From NCBI RefSeq assembly GCF_003856975.1, contig NZ_CP033107.1, forward strand, positions 2,418,001 through 2,482,000: 64,000 bases of DNA. The letters are read 5' to 3'. A model generated the notes under the pieces. The model made no database searches and was not told the DNA's origin. It saw only the letters and a list, made by a program, of their open reading frames with translations. Positions 1 through 7,533 of the stretch are shown here, one piece after another. Numbering within the stretch: position 1 is the stretch's first letter; every line of letters begins with the position of its first letter. This DNA is from Plantibacter sp. PA-3-X8. Its GTDB lineage: Bacteria > Actinomycetota > Actinomycetes > Actinomycetales > Microbacteriaceae. The position numbers and the translations under genes are program-made.

Positions 1-150
1 AGCGATGAGCACGCCGACGACACCGAGGCGGCGACGGAGGCGGTCTTCAACCAGGTCGACCTGGACGACGAGGCCATCCAACGGGTCCTCGACGAGAGCA
101 ACGAGCACGGCGACGACAGTCACACGACCAGGAAGGGGGCAGGCGAATGA
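1..150 (+). CDS. mnhC: Mrp/Mnh antiporter subunit C, C-terminal tail (partial)
   Basis: The frame open from base 1 to the TGA at 148-150 encodes a 49-residue tail rich in Asp and Glu, ending in KGAGE. It overlaps the mnhD start by 4 nt (ATGA), the spacing used between the other subunits here. The hydrophobic body of the subunit lies outside the window, so the assignment as MnhC rests on operon position (C precedes D in Mrp operons) and on acidic tails being common on actinobacterial MnhC. The residues themselves are not diagnostic. Confidence 0.6.
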   Translation, partial: SDEHADDTEAATEAVFNQVDLDDEAIQRVLDESNEHGDDSHTTRKGAGE

Positions 151-1715
151 ACGCACTCGTCCCGCTCGTGGTCATGATCCCGCTGATCGGCTCGGCGATC
201 GCGCTCATGTTCCGCAACCGCCGCAAGACGCAGGTGGCGATCAGCGTCGTCGCGCTCACCGCGGTGACCGTGATCAGCGCGATCCTGCTCGCGGCAGTCG
301 ACCAGAGCGGCACGATCGTCGTGGAGCTGGGCGGCTGGTCCCCGCCGTGGGGCATCGTGCTCGTCGTCGACCGGCTGTCGGCGATCATGCTGCTCGTCGC
401 GGCCCTGATGCTGCTGGGCGTCCTCATCTTCGCCATCGGTCAGGGCATCGTCGACGGCGACCGCGAGACGCCGGTGTCGATCTTCCACCCGACCTACCTG
501 GTCCTGGCGGCCGGGCTGTTCGACGCCTTCGTCGCGGGCGACCTCTTCAACATGTACGTCGGCTTCGAGATGCTCCTCGCCTCCAGCTACGTGCTCCTCA
601 CCCTGGGCGGCACCGGAGCACGGATCCGCGCCGGCGTCACCTACATCGTCATCAGCCTCATGTCGTCGCTGCTCTTCGTCGCCGCGATCGCCCTCATCTA
701 CGGCGCGACGGGCACGGTGACGATCGCCCTTGTGGCAGACCGCGTGCGCGACCTGCCGATGGAGGTGCAGGCGATCCTCTGCGCCGCACTGCTGCTCGGG
801 TTCGCGGTGAAGGCGGCGGTGTTCCCGCTGTCGTTCTGGCTGCCCGACTCCTACCCGACCGCGCCGGCGCCGGTCACGGCGGTCTTCGCCGGCCTGCTGA
901 CGAAGGTCGGTGTGTACGCGATCATCCGGACCGACACGCTCATCTTCAAGGACGTGCCGCTGGCGACACCGTTGATGGTCATCGCCTTCCTGACCCTGCT
1001 CATCGGCATCTTCGGCGCGGTCGCCCAGGCCGACATCAAACGACTGTTGTCGTTCACTCTGGTGAGCCATATCGGCTACATGATCTTCGGCATCGCCGTC
1101 GGCGGGGTCGCCGGTACCGCCGCGACGATCTACTACATCGTCCACCACATCGTCGTCCAGACCACGCTGTTCCTCACCACCGGTCTCGTCGAGCGGATCG
1201 GCGGGACGACCTCCATCTCCCGCCTCGGCGGGATCCTGAAGGCCTCGCCGATCGTCGGCGTGCTCTTCTTCATCGGAGCGATGAACCTCGGCGGCATCCC
1301 GCCGTTCTCGGGCTTCCTCGGCAAGATCGGGCTGTTCCAGGCGGGTGTCGCCCTGGGCGACCCGCTGTCGTACATCCTCATCGCCGCCGGAGCCGCGACC
1401 TCGCTCCTGACCCTGTACGCCCTGGCGCGCGTGTGGAACATGGGCTTCTGGCGTGGGAAGGACGAGGTCGCCGGATACTCCTCGCCGTTGCTCGACCAGC
1501 TCGCGGAGAGCCCCGAGGACTCGGGGTCGGTCGACACCAAGACCATCTCGCGCCCGATGATCGGTGCCACGACCGGCATGGTCGCGTTGACCCTCGCCCT
1601 GACGGTCTTCGCGGGGCCGCTCTTCGGACTGGCCACGCGGGCCGCTGAGAACATCGAGGACCCGGACAACTACATCACCGCGGTCTTCCCCGACGGAACG
1701 GAGCACCTGAAGTAA
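147..1715 (+). CDS. mnhD: Na+/H+ antiporter subunit D (Mrp/Mnh complex)
   Basis: A 522-residue, almost wholly hydrophobic protein of the proton-translocating NADH:quinone oxidoreductase ND5/ND4 family, the size usual for MnhD/MrpD. It is a core subunit of the multi-subunit Mrp antiporter, which expels Na+ (or other monovalent cations) in exchange for protons across the cytoplasmic membrane. Visible family features are the membrane-buried Lys in the segment around residues 210-225 (FAVKAAVFPLSFWLPD) and the region ADIKRLLSFTLVSHIGY near residues 295-311. It overlaps mnhC by 4 nt and mnhE by 1 nt (TAATG), so translation is probably coupled along the operon. Confidence 0.95.
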   Translation: MNALVPLVVMIPLIGSAIALMFRNRRKTQVAISVVALTAVTVISAILLAAVDQSGTIVVELGGWSPPWGIVLVVDRLSAIMLLVAALMLLGVLIFAIGQGIVDGDRETPVSIFHPTYLVLAAGLFDAFVAGDLFNMYVGFEMLLASSYVLLTLGGTGARIRAGVTYIVISLMSSLLFVAAIALIYGATGTVTIALVADRVRDLPMEVQAILCAALLLGFAVKAAVFPLSFWLPDSYPTAPAPVTAVFAGLLTKVGVYAIIRTDTLIFKDVPLATPLMVIAFLTLLIGIFGAVAQADIKRLLSFTLVSHIGYMIFGIAVGGVAGTAATIYYIVHHIVVQTTLFLTTGLVERIGGTTSISRLGGILKASPIVGVLFFIGAMNLGGIPPFSGFLGKIGLFQAGVALGDPLSYILIAAGAATSLLTLYALARVWNMGFWRGKDEVAGYSSPLLDQLAESPEDSGSVDTKTISRPMIGATTGMVALTLALTVFAGPLFGLATRAAENIEDPDNYITAVFPDGTEHLK

Positions 1716-2284
1716 TGCAACCGTCACGTCGTCGCGCACTGTTCAGCCAGGCCCTCCTCCTGGCCGGACTCATCCTGCTCTGGTGTCTCCTCTGGGGGAT
1801 GTTCGACCTGCTCACCCTCGTGACCGGCCTCGGGGTCGCGTTGCTGGTGTCGTTCCTGTTCTACCTGCCGGCCGTCGAGCTGAGCGGCCGCATCAACCTC
1901 TGGTGGACCGCGATCTTCCTGGGCAAGCTCCTCGTCGACATCGTGCGGGCGAGTGCGGAGATCGCGTGGCTCGTCCTCAAGCCGAGGTTCCGTTCCAGTA
2001 ACGCGGTGATCGCGGTCCGTCTGCGGACGACCTCCGACCTCATCATGAGCTGGACGGCGGAGGCGGTCTCGATCGTCCCCGGCTCGATCGTGGTCGACCT
2101 CGACCGCACGGCGTCGACGCTCTACCTGCACGCGTTGAACGTGCATGACGACGCCGACATCGACGAGGTCGTCGCCGAAGTCCTCGGAACGGAGCGACGG
2201 CTCATCCTCGCGATCGGTTCGCGCTCCGAGGCCGACGCCCTCCGCCACGACCATGACCACGTCTCGATCGGAAGGGGGCAGTGA
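1715..2284 (+). CDS. mnhE: Na+/H+ antiporter subunit E
   Basis: A 189-residue MnhE/MrpE family protein with two or three N-terminal membrane segments (about residues 10-50 and 60-85) followed by a cytoplasmic domain. The conserved stretch around residues 120-150 (SIVPGSIVVDLDRTASTLYLHALNV) is typical of the family. It is an accessory subunit of the Mrp antiporter, needed for assembly or full activity of the complex. The start ATG shares its A with the mnhD stop, and its stop TGA shares its last base with the mnhF ATG. Confidence 0.93.
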   Translation: MQPSRRRALFSQALLLAGLILLWCLLWGMFDLLTLVTGLGVALLVSFLFYLPAVELSGRINLWWTAIFLGKLLVDIVRASAEIAWLVLKPRFRSSNAVIAVRLRTTSDLIMSWTAEAVSIVPGSIVVDLDRTASTLYLHALNVHDDADIDEVVAEVLGTERRLILAIGSRSEADALRHDHDHVSIGRGQ

Positions 2285-2547
2285 TGCTCGTCGTGATCAT
2301 CATCGTCTCCGTGCTGTTCGGTGCCGCGGCCCTCGCAGCGGTCTACCGGATCATCCGCGGGCCGAGCCTCCTCGACCGCGTGATCGCCTCCGACGTGCTC
2401 GTCGCCACCGTCATGTGCGCGATCGGGGCCGAGATGGCGATCAACCGTCACACGGACGGCCTGCCGGTCCTCCTGGCGCTCGCGATGTTCGCGATCGTCG
2501 GCTCGGTCAGCGTCGCGCGCTTCATGTCGAAGCAGGACGACGCATGA
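2284..2547 (+). CDS. mnhF: Na+/H+ antiporter subunit F
   Basis: An 87-residue protein with three predicted membrane helices, typical of MrpF/MnhF. The motif YRIIRGPSLLDRVIASDVL at about residues 20-38 is the family signature. The ATG at 2284 overlaps the mnhE stop by one base (TGATG). An in-frame GTG at 2281 would add one residue. The stop overlaps the mnhG start by 4 nt. It is a small membrane subunit of the Mrp antiporter; the family was also studied as a bile-salt and cholate efflux component. Confidence 0.93.
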   Translation: MLVVIIIVSVLFGAAALAAVYRIIRGPSLLDRVIASDVLVATVMCAIGAEMAINRHTDGLPVLLALAMFAIVGSVSVARFMSKQDDA

Positions 2548-2921
2548 CCGGCGAGCTGATCCGCGACATCGTCACCGGTGCCCTCGTGCTCGTCGGGGCG
2601 ATCATGTGCTTCGCCGCCGGCGTCGGCCTCCTGCGCTTCCCCGACGTGTTGTCCCGCCTGCACGCGGCGACCAAGCCGCAGATCCTCGGGCTCATCGCGA
2701 TCATGGCGGACGTCGCCGTCTCGAGCCCGACGGTCGGGACAATCACGATCGCGATCGCGATCATCGTGTTCCAGAGCCTCACCGCGCCGATCTCCGCGCA
2801 CATGGTCGCCCGGGCGGCGTACCGGAGCGGCAACTTCGACGCGGCCGTCCTCGTCCGCGACGAGCTCGCGGGACGCGAAGAACTCGGCGAGGAACGACAT
2901 CCCGGCCACACGCCCGAATAG
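2544..2921 (+). CDS. mnhG: Na+/H+ antiporter subunit G
   Basis: A 125-residue MnhG/PhaG family protein. The motif GVGLLRFPDVLSRLHAATKPQ at about residues 25-45 is the hallmark of the family, and three membrane segments are visible. The ATG lies in an ATGA overlap with the mnhF stop. It is the last gene of the mnh operon: the next gene on the same strand (2937) has its own promoter-like element and is unrelated. The C-terminus (after about residue 95) is a short charged tail. Confidence 0.94.
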   Translation: MTGELIRDIVTGALVLVGAIMCFAAGVGLLRFPDVLSRLHAATKPQILGLIAIMADVAVSSPTVGTITIAIAIIVFQSLTAPISAHMVARAAYRSGNFDAAVLVRDELAGREELGEERHPGHTPE

Positions 2922-2936
2922 CGGCACAATGTCCCC

Positions 2937-3305
2937 ATGGGAATGCTCATCTACGGGTCCGGCGACGAGTACGAGATCGAAGACCGCGCGCTCGCGCACC
3001 TGAAGGCCGTCATCGGGGCGAAGCTGCGCCGACAGGAGAGTTTCTTCCTCAGCTGGGCGAACGATCCCGAACACGGTTCGGGACGACGGTCGCTCTGGTT
3101 GTCCCCGAGCATCCCGCTGCAGTTCCGCTTCTTCGGGAGCCGCCCGCCGGAACTCAACCGCGCGTGGCTCGAGGTCCTCTCGGATTCATCGCACACCCCG
3201 CGAGGGCTACAGCTCATCCCGGAGTCCGAGGTCGAGGGGCACCTCGCGGGGAACGGGGCGTCGCGCGACGCGGGCACCGAGTCCCACGACCAGGACCACG
3301 GCTAG
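2937..3305 (+). CDS. DUF7882 family small protein
   Basis: A 122-residue protein of the Microbacteriaceae-centred DUF7882 group, recognised from its opening (M-LIYGS... then EDRALAHLKAVIGAKLRRQESFF). Members are sometimes mislabelled as ATP-dependent DNA ligase. No catalytic motif is visible and the function is unknown. The start ATG at 2937 follows a -10-like CACAAT (2925-2930) by 6 nt and has no Shine-Dalgarno sequence, so a leaderless transcript is likely. Its stop TAG overlaps, tail to tail, the stop of the convergent topoisomerase gene. Confidence 0.82.
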   Translation: MGMLIYGSGDEYEIEDRALAHLKAVIGAKLRRQESFFLSWANDPEHGSGRRSLWLSPSIPLQFRFFGSRPPELNRAWLEVLSDSSHTPRGLQLIPESEVEGHLAGNGASRDAGTESHDQDHG

Positions 3306-4285
3306 GACGATTCGTCCGTCCCCACGAGTAGGACACGGAGCGCCGTCTCCGGTGAGCCGCGACCGTCCGGAGGGATCGTCTCGCCGTGCGTATAGCGATC
3401 GACGACCCGCGGGTCGACGTAGCTGGACTTCGCGATCGCCGGGGTGTTGCCGAGGACCGCTGCGGCGTCGCGCATGGCCTGTGCGATGACCTTCGAGCGT
3501 GCCGTCTTACTCTGCACGGGTCCGGCCTTCGCCAGGCTCTCCGCGGCCGCGACGGTGCCGTGCAGCGTCCGGAAGTCCTTCGCGGTGAACTCGCCGTTCG
3601 TCAGCGCCCGGACGTAGTCGTTGATCTGGCTCGCCTGGAGGTGGCGCCACCGGTTCCCGTCCTTCCAGGCCAGGAGGCGGGCGTGCGGTCCACGGCGCTT
3701 CAAGGAGCGGATGAGCGAGGCCAGGTCGGCGTCGACGATGTCGGACTCCCAGGGCTGTCCGCTCTTCGCCGGGAACTTCAGCGCGACGGTGTCGCCGCTC
3801 ACACGAGCGTGCGCTCCCTCGAGGGTCGACAGGCCGTGACTGCCGTTGGCCTCCGCATACTGCTCGCCGCCCACGCGCAGGGAGCCGGTGTCGAGCATGC
3901 GGAACGCGCCGGCTGACACCCGTGCCAGCGGGTATCCCTCGAGCCGGAGGTCCCGGGTGACCCGACCTCGCGCGGCAGGGAGCGCCTCTGCGAGGGCCAG
4001 GGCGCGGTCGAACTTGCTCCGGTCCTGACGCTCGCGCCACGACGGGTGGTAGAGGTACTGCCGTCGCCCGGCTGCATCGATCCCCGTCGCCTGGATGTGC
4101 CCGTTCGCGTAGGGGGTGATCCAGACGTCGTTCCACGCCGGAGGGACCACCAGGCCGTCGATCCGTGCCCGGATCTCCTGATCGTCGAGGAGCGAACCGT
4201 CCGGCATTCGATAACTGAAACCGCGCCCGGATCGAACCCGTCGGATGCCCTGTCCGTTCACGTCGCTGCGCCTCAGTCGTACCAT
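3302..4285 (-). CDS. DNA topoisomerase IB
   Basis: A 327-residue bacterial type IB topoisomerase (poxvirus-like), which relaxes supercoils through a 3'-phosphotyrosyl intermediate. Key features are LRVGGEQYA (R137), KDFRTLHGT (R239) and the nucleophile Y289 in SSYVDPRV. The N-terminal domain with VPPAWNDVWITPYANGHIQATG (about residues 47-67) is also standard. The length matches the family. The ATG follows a TAGCCT element by 6 nt on the minus strand, suggesting leaderless transcription. These enzymes are common but non-essential in Actinobacteria. Confidence 0.94.
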   Translation of the reverse strand: MVRLRRSDVNGQGIRRVRSGRGFSYRMPDGSLLDDQEIRARIDGLVVPPAWNDVWITPYANGHIQATGIDAAGRRQYLYHPSWRERQDRSKFDRALALAEALPAARGRVTRDLRLEGYPLARVSAGAFRMLDTGSLRVGGEQYAEANGSHGLSTLEGAHARVSGDTVALKFPAKSGQPWESDIVDADLASLIRSLKRRGPHARLLAWKDGNRWRHLQASQINDYVRALTNGEFTAKDFRTLHGTVAAAESLAKAGPVQSKTARSKVIAQAMRDAAAVLGNTPAIAKSSYVDPRVVDRYTHGETIPPDGRGSPETALRVLLVGTDESS

Positions 4286-4348
4286 CCGCCCAGGCTACGA
4301 CGCGGTCGGATACCGCTCGGCGGGCTTGCGCCGTGCCGTGCGCTCGTG

Positions 4349-5152
4349 TCAGCCGACGGGTGGCAGCTCGGCGAGGAAGGCGTCGTGCAGGCGCCCGTTC
4401 GTCGCGAGGGAGCTCCGCGTGGAGATGGTCTCGATGCCGTCGATGTCCGTGAAGCGACCGCCGGCCTCGAGGACGATCGGCACGTGGGCGCCCAGGTCGT
4501 ACTCCTGCACGCCGAATTCGGCCACGGCGTCGATCGAGCCCTCGGCGAGCAGCATGTAGGGCCACATGTCACCGATGGCCCGATCGCGCCACAGGGAGCC
4601 GCACAGGGCCAGCAGCTGGGGGATCCGCCCGACCGAGGCCCACTGCGCGATGCTCTGGAAGCTGAAGGACGCGTCGGCGAGGTCGGAGACCCCCGAGACG
4701 GACAGCCGGCGTGGGGTGGTCTCGCCGAACCGGACGCCCCACGCGCCGTGTCCGATGGCACCCCACCAGCGGGCGTGCATGGCGGGTGCGCTCACGACGC
4801 CGACGACAGGTACGCCGTCGACGGCGAGGGAGATGAGTGTCGCCCAGTTCGAGACGCCGCGGAGGAAGTTCGCCGTCCCGTCGATCGGGTCGACGATCCA
4901 CTGCCGATCCGTCGGGCCCTGCGCGCCGTACTCCTCGCCGAACACGCCGTCGTCCGGGCGCTCGGTCTCGAGGATGCCGCGGATGGCGCGTTCGACGGCG
5001 AGGTCGGCGTCGGTGACGTGCGAGCGGTCCGGCTTGGTGGAGACCTCGAGGTCTCGGGCCTCGAAGCGGTCCATCGCGATGCGGTCGGCCGCGTCGGCGA
5101 GCCGGAGCGCGAGATCGAGGTCGGCGGGGGAGACGGTCACGGGTTCGGTCAC
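4349..5152 (-). CDS. hisN: Inositol monophosphatase-family phosphatase (HisN-like)
   Basis: A 267-residue inositol monophosphatase superfamily enzyme. The metal-binding signatures are GEEYG near residue 77 and WIVDPIDGTANF near residues 90-101, plus a C-terminal YDLGAHVPIVLEAGG segment. In Actinobacteria the closest paralogues are histidinol-phosphate phosphatases of histidine biosynthesis, so HisN is the best call, but inositol-phosphatase activity cannot be excluded. The GTG at 5152 is preferred over upstream ATG codons because the family homology begins there and TATCCT (5164-5159) sits 6 nt before it, as at other leaderless genes here. Confidence 0.85.
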   Translation of the reverse strand: MTEPVTVSPADLDLALRLADAADRIAMDRFEARDLEVSTKPDRSHVTDADLAVERAIRGILETERPDDGVFGEEYGAQGPTDRQWIVDPIDGTANFLRGVSNWATLISLAVDGVPVVGVVSAPAMHARWWGAIGHGAWGVRFGETTPRRLSVSGVSDLADASFSFQSIAQWASVGRIPQLLALCGSLWRDRAIGDMWPYMLLAEGSIDAVAEFGVQEYDLGAHVPIVLEAGGRFTDIDGIETISTRSSLATNGRLHDAFLAELPPVG

Positions 5153-5299
5153 CTCTCCAGGATAGGGTCGCGCGGGCCGGATCGAACGACGCTCGTGGGG
5201 TCGGCGACGTGCCGCCGCGACACGCCGACCGGCTCGATTTCGCACCCGGGCCAGTTGGGTGCTAGTGTCATATCTCGGTTCGGAACACTCCGATACCAC

Positions 5300-5375
<76 letters not shown>

Positions 5376-5382
5376 CACCAGC

Positions 5383-5410
5383 AACGGCCTCGTCTTCGGA
5401 CGGGGCCGTT
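5383..5410 (+). terminator. Terminator after tRNA-Lys
   Basis: A 12-bp stem (AACGGCCTCGTC with GACGGGGCCGTT, one G-T pair) closed by a TTCG tetraloop, 8 nt after the tRNA CCA and followed by a short T-containing stretch (CTGCGTTT). Confidence 0.75.
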
Positions 5411-5710
5411 CTGCGTTTCGGCTCGACTCGCGTTCGGGCTTACGGCCCGACGAAACGCTCCGGTGACGTTTCGCGACAGCTCCCGTCCGATTCGCGTCAT
5501 CGGAACCGAGTAGAGCGCGGGCATGAGACCCTGGAAGGGTCGGCAGCATGGCGGGATCGGGTCCTGCCCTTGCCGACGAAAGCCTCCGCGTGGTCACCCC
5601 ACCGTGCGGAGCAGAGCGACGGTCGGGCATTCGTGCCCACCAGCGCCGTGACGCCTCATCGATTCGGGTTCGATGAGGCGTCATGCCCGCTCAACGGCCC
5701 GGTACGACGA
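5411..5710. other. Gene-free spacer with two further inverted repeats
   Basis: No credible gene lies between the tRNA-Lys terminator and the convergent hypothetical gene. It holds a hairpin with CGAAACG/CGTTTCG arms at 5451-5473 and a perfect 14-bp inverted repeat (TGACGCCTCATCGA and its complement, 7-nt loop) at 5649-5683. Neither is next to a recognised gene end. The minus-strand ORF across it runs into the tRNA and is an artefact. Confidence 0.6.
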
Positions 5711-5740
5711 AACGGCCGTCCACCGGAGTGGACGGCCGTT
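5711..5740 (-). terminator. Terminator of the 5759-6301 gene
   Basis: A perfect 13-bp inverted repeat, AACGGCCGTCCAC and its complement around a CGGA loop, placed 18 nt beyond the stop of the minus-strand hypothetical gene. Confidence 0.7.
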
Positions 5741-5758
5741 GTCGACGTGCGTGGCCGG

Positions 5759-6301
5759 TCAGGCGACCGAGCTGCGGCGCGCCGGCACCGGGTTGACGAG
5801 GCTCGCGTCGATGAACTCGGGTTCGGCCCAGACGGTGATGGGGTAGTGCTGCGGCTCGAGGAGGGTTCGCTCGACGAGCGTCGGCTCAGTGTCGTCAGCC
5901 GCCGCCTCGGACGGCGCGTCGATCGTCTCGGTGAGGGCCGCAGGTTCCTCGGCGACGGTCGGCTCGATGGCTTCGACGGCCTCGACCTCGCCGGCGGCGT
6001 CGACCGCGGACTCCTCCTGGCCACGAGACCAGAGCCGCCATCCGCGCGCAGGAGCGGCCTCGGCACGGACCGTCACCGCAGCCTGCTCGAGGTCGATGTC
6101 CGTCGCGATGTCGTGGGCGAGCTGCTGGGCGTAGACCTCGTGGAAGATCTCATCGCCGGAGCTCGGGGTGCGGCGCGACAGCACCCAGGCACCGTTGGCA
6201 CCGAGCTCGCTCGCCAGTCGAGCGTGGACGAGGTCGAACAGCTGCTTCTCGGTCAGCTTCGATGCGGAGACTGGTGCTGCGTGGCGTCGGCGACCGAACA
6301 T
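5759..6301 (-). CDS. Hypothetical protein, 180 aa, acidic centre
   Basis: Not recognised as a named family. The N-terminal ~70 residues look folded and helical (TEKQLFDLVHARLASELG, then FHEVYAQQLAHDIATDIDLEQA). The centre (about residues 85-145) is a low-complexity Ala/Glu-rich acidic stretch, likely disordered. The C-terminal ~35 residues (PQHYPITVWAEPEFIDASLVNPVP) look ordered again. There is no signal peptide or membrane segment. The start ATG has a good Shine-Dalgarno sequence (GAAGGG, 6-nt spacing). It is monocistronic, with its own terminator. It may be a lineage-specific cytoplasmic protein; no function is proposed. Confidence 0.8.
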   Translation of the reverse strand: MFGRRRHAAPVSASKLTEKQLFDLVHARLASELGANGAWVLSRRTPSSGDEIFHEVYAQQLAHDIATDIDLEQAAVTVRAEAAPARGWRLWSRGQEESAVDAAGEVEAVEAIEPTVAEEPAALTETIDAPSEAAADDTEPTLVERTLLEPQHYPITVWAEPEFIDASLVNPVPARRSSVA

Positions 6302-6449
6302 GGCGGGCCCTTCATCGAAAGCGGATCATCCGTGAGGCTGGACTGCCCTCATTGTCGATCACGAGGCGCGGAACGACGCGGAGACACGCGGGTGTGCGCT
6401 CCAATTCCCGGGTTCTCCGGGCGGTCGTGGTAGCGCGGGCGACGCGACC

Positions 6450-6638
6450 TCAGCGGCCGATCTCCGCCTGCTTGCTGTCGTCGAGCACCGAGCTGATCGC
6501 GAGGGCGAGCGAGATGCCCCAGCTCACCCAGAGGAGGGCGAGCTTCCAGTCCCGCGGTCCCTGTCGGGTCGCCTGGAGGGCGGAGATCCCGCCGAAGACC
6601 GTGGAGATCATGCTGCCGTTGAAGAGGAATTTGCGCAT
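6450..6638 (-). CDS. Small hypothetical membrane protein, 62 aa
   Basis: A 62-residue protein with a short basic N-terminus (MRKFLFNG), a Gly-rich segment that may enter the membrane (about residues 10-20), the polar link RQGPRDW, and one clear transmembrane helix (LALLWVSWGISLALAIS, about residues 33-49). The combination is seen in small conserved Microbacteriaceae proteins of unknown function. TAGCGT lies 6 nt before the ATG on the minus strand and no Shine-Dalgarno is present, consistent with a leaderless start. It sits between two unrelated minus-strand genes. Confidence 0.65.
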   Translation of the reverse strand: MRKFLFNGSMISTVFGGISALQATRQGPRDWKLALLWVSWGISLALAISSVLDDSKQAEIGR

Positions 6639-6642
6639 GACT

Positions 6643-7491
6643 TCACGCTAGCCGGTAGGGGAGGCCCCCCGCATCCGGGCTTTCCTTCGGGTTCTCGCCT
6701 GTGCTAGCGAATGCACGCTTCGCGAAGGCCAGTGAGGCGCGCAGCTGGCTGAGGCGGAGCGCGTCGCCGCCGGTTGCGGGCAGGTGCACCTCCGCGACGA
6801 TGCTTCCCGACCAGTCCGCCGCGCGCAGCAGCTCGAGGACCTCGGCGACCGGCTGCTCACCGTCGCCCGGGAGGAGGTGCTCGTCGAGGAAGGCACCCCG
6901 CGGCGACGGTGCGGTCCCGTCGCACAGGTGCACGTGGCGGAGGCGGCCGCCGTAGCGGGTCGCGATCTCGAGCGAGTCCTCACCCGCGAGGGCCGCATGG
7001 GAGAAGTCGAGCGTCAGGGCGGCGCAGGCGAGCGGGGCCGGGTCGTAGCCGAAGGCGAACGGCTGCACCCGGAGCCCGCGGCTCTGGAAGCACGCCATGT
7101 TCTCGACGGCCAGCTCGAGTCCGTGCGTCTCGCTCAGCTCGGCGACGAGGTCGACGAAGGCGTGCGCGTAGCGCCGCTGCCAGCGGAACGGCGGGTGGAC
7201 GACGACGGTCGACGCGCCGACGGCGGCGGCGAGCTCGGCCGAGCGGCGGAGCTTCTCCCGATGGTCGCGGCCCCAGACGAACGCGGTCCGGGTCAGGACC
7301 GGCGCGTGGATCGAGAGGATGTCGAGCCCGGTCTCGGCGGCGAGGGCGCGGAGGGCGTCGGCGTCCTGCGTGACGCGGTCCTGGGTCACCATGACCTCGA
7401 CGCCGTCGTAGCCGGCTTCGGCGGCCAACTCGAACGCGCGCCGGGTTCCCAGCGGGTAGACGCAGGAGGTGCTCATGCCATGGCGGATCAT
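6643..7491 (-). CDS. Sugar phosphate isomerase/epimerase (xylose isomerase-like TIM barrel)
   Basis: A 282-residue AP endonuclease 2/xylose isomerase-like TIM barrel protein. Family markers are STSCVYPLGTRRAFELAAEAGYDGVEVMV at the start, IHAP and VVHPPFRW on strands 3-4, AVENM, LDFSHA and HVHLCDG for metal binding, and LPGDGEQP near the C-terminus. The substrate cannot be inferred; members include inositol-catabolism enzymes and many uncharacterised epimerases. Start: a TATGCT element (7504-7499) lies 7 nt upstream of the ATG at 7491, so the ATG at 7503 would overlap the promoter. The ATG at 7491 also fits the domain start. Confidence 0.82.
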   Translation of the reverse strand: MIRHGMSTSCVYPLGTRRAFELAAEAGYDGVEVMVTQDRVTQDADALRALAAETGLDILSIHAPVLTRTAFVWGRDHREKLRRSAELAAAVGASTVVVHPPFRWQRRYAHAFVDLVAELSETHGLELAVENMACFQSRGLRVQPFAFGYDPAPLACAALTLDFSHAALAGEDSLEIATRYGGRLRHVHLCDGTAPSPRGAFLDEHLLPGDGEQPVAEVLELLRAADWSGSIVAEVHLPATGGDALRLSQLRASLAFAKRAFASTGENPKESPDAGGLPYRLA

Positions 7492-7533
7492 CAGCGCAAG
7501 CATATGCTCGCCGTCTGAACACGCGGTTTCGCC

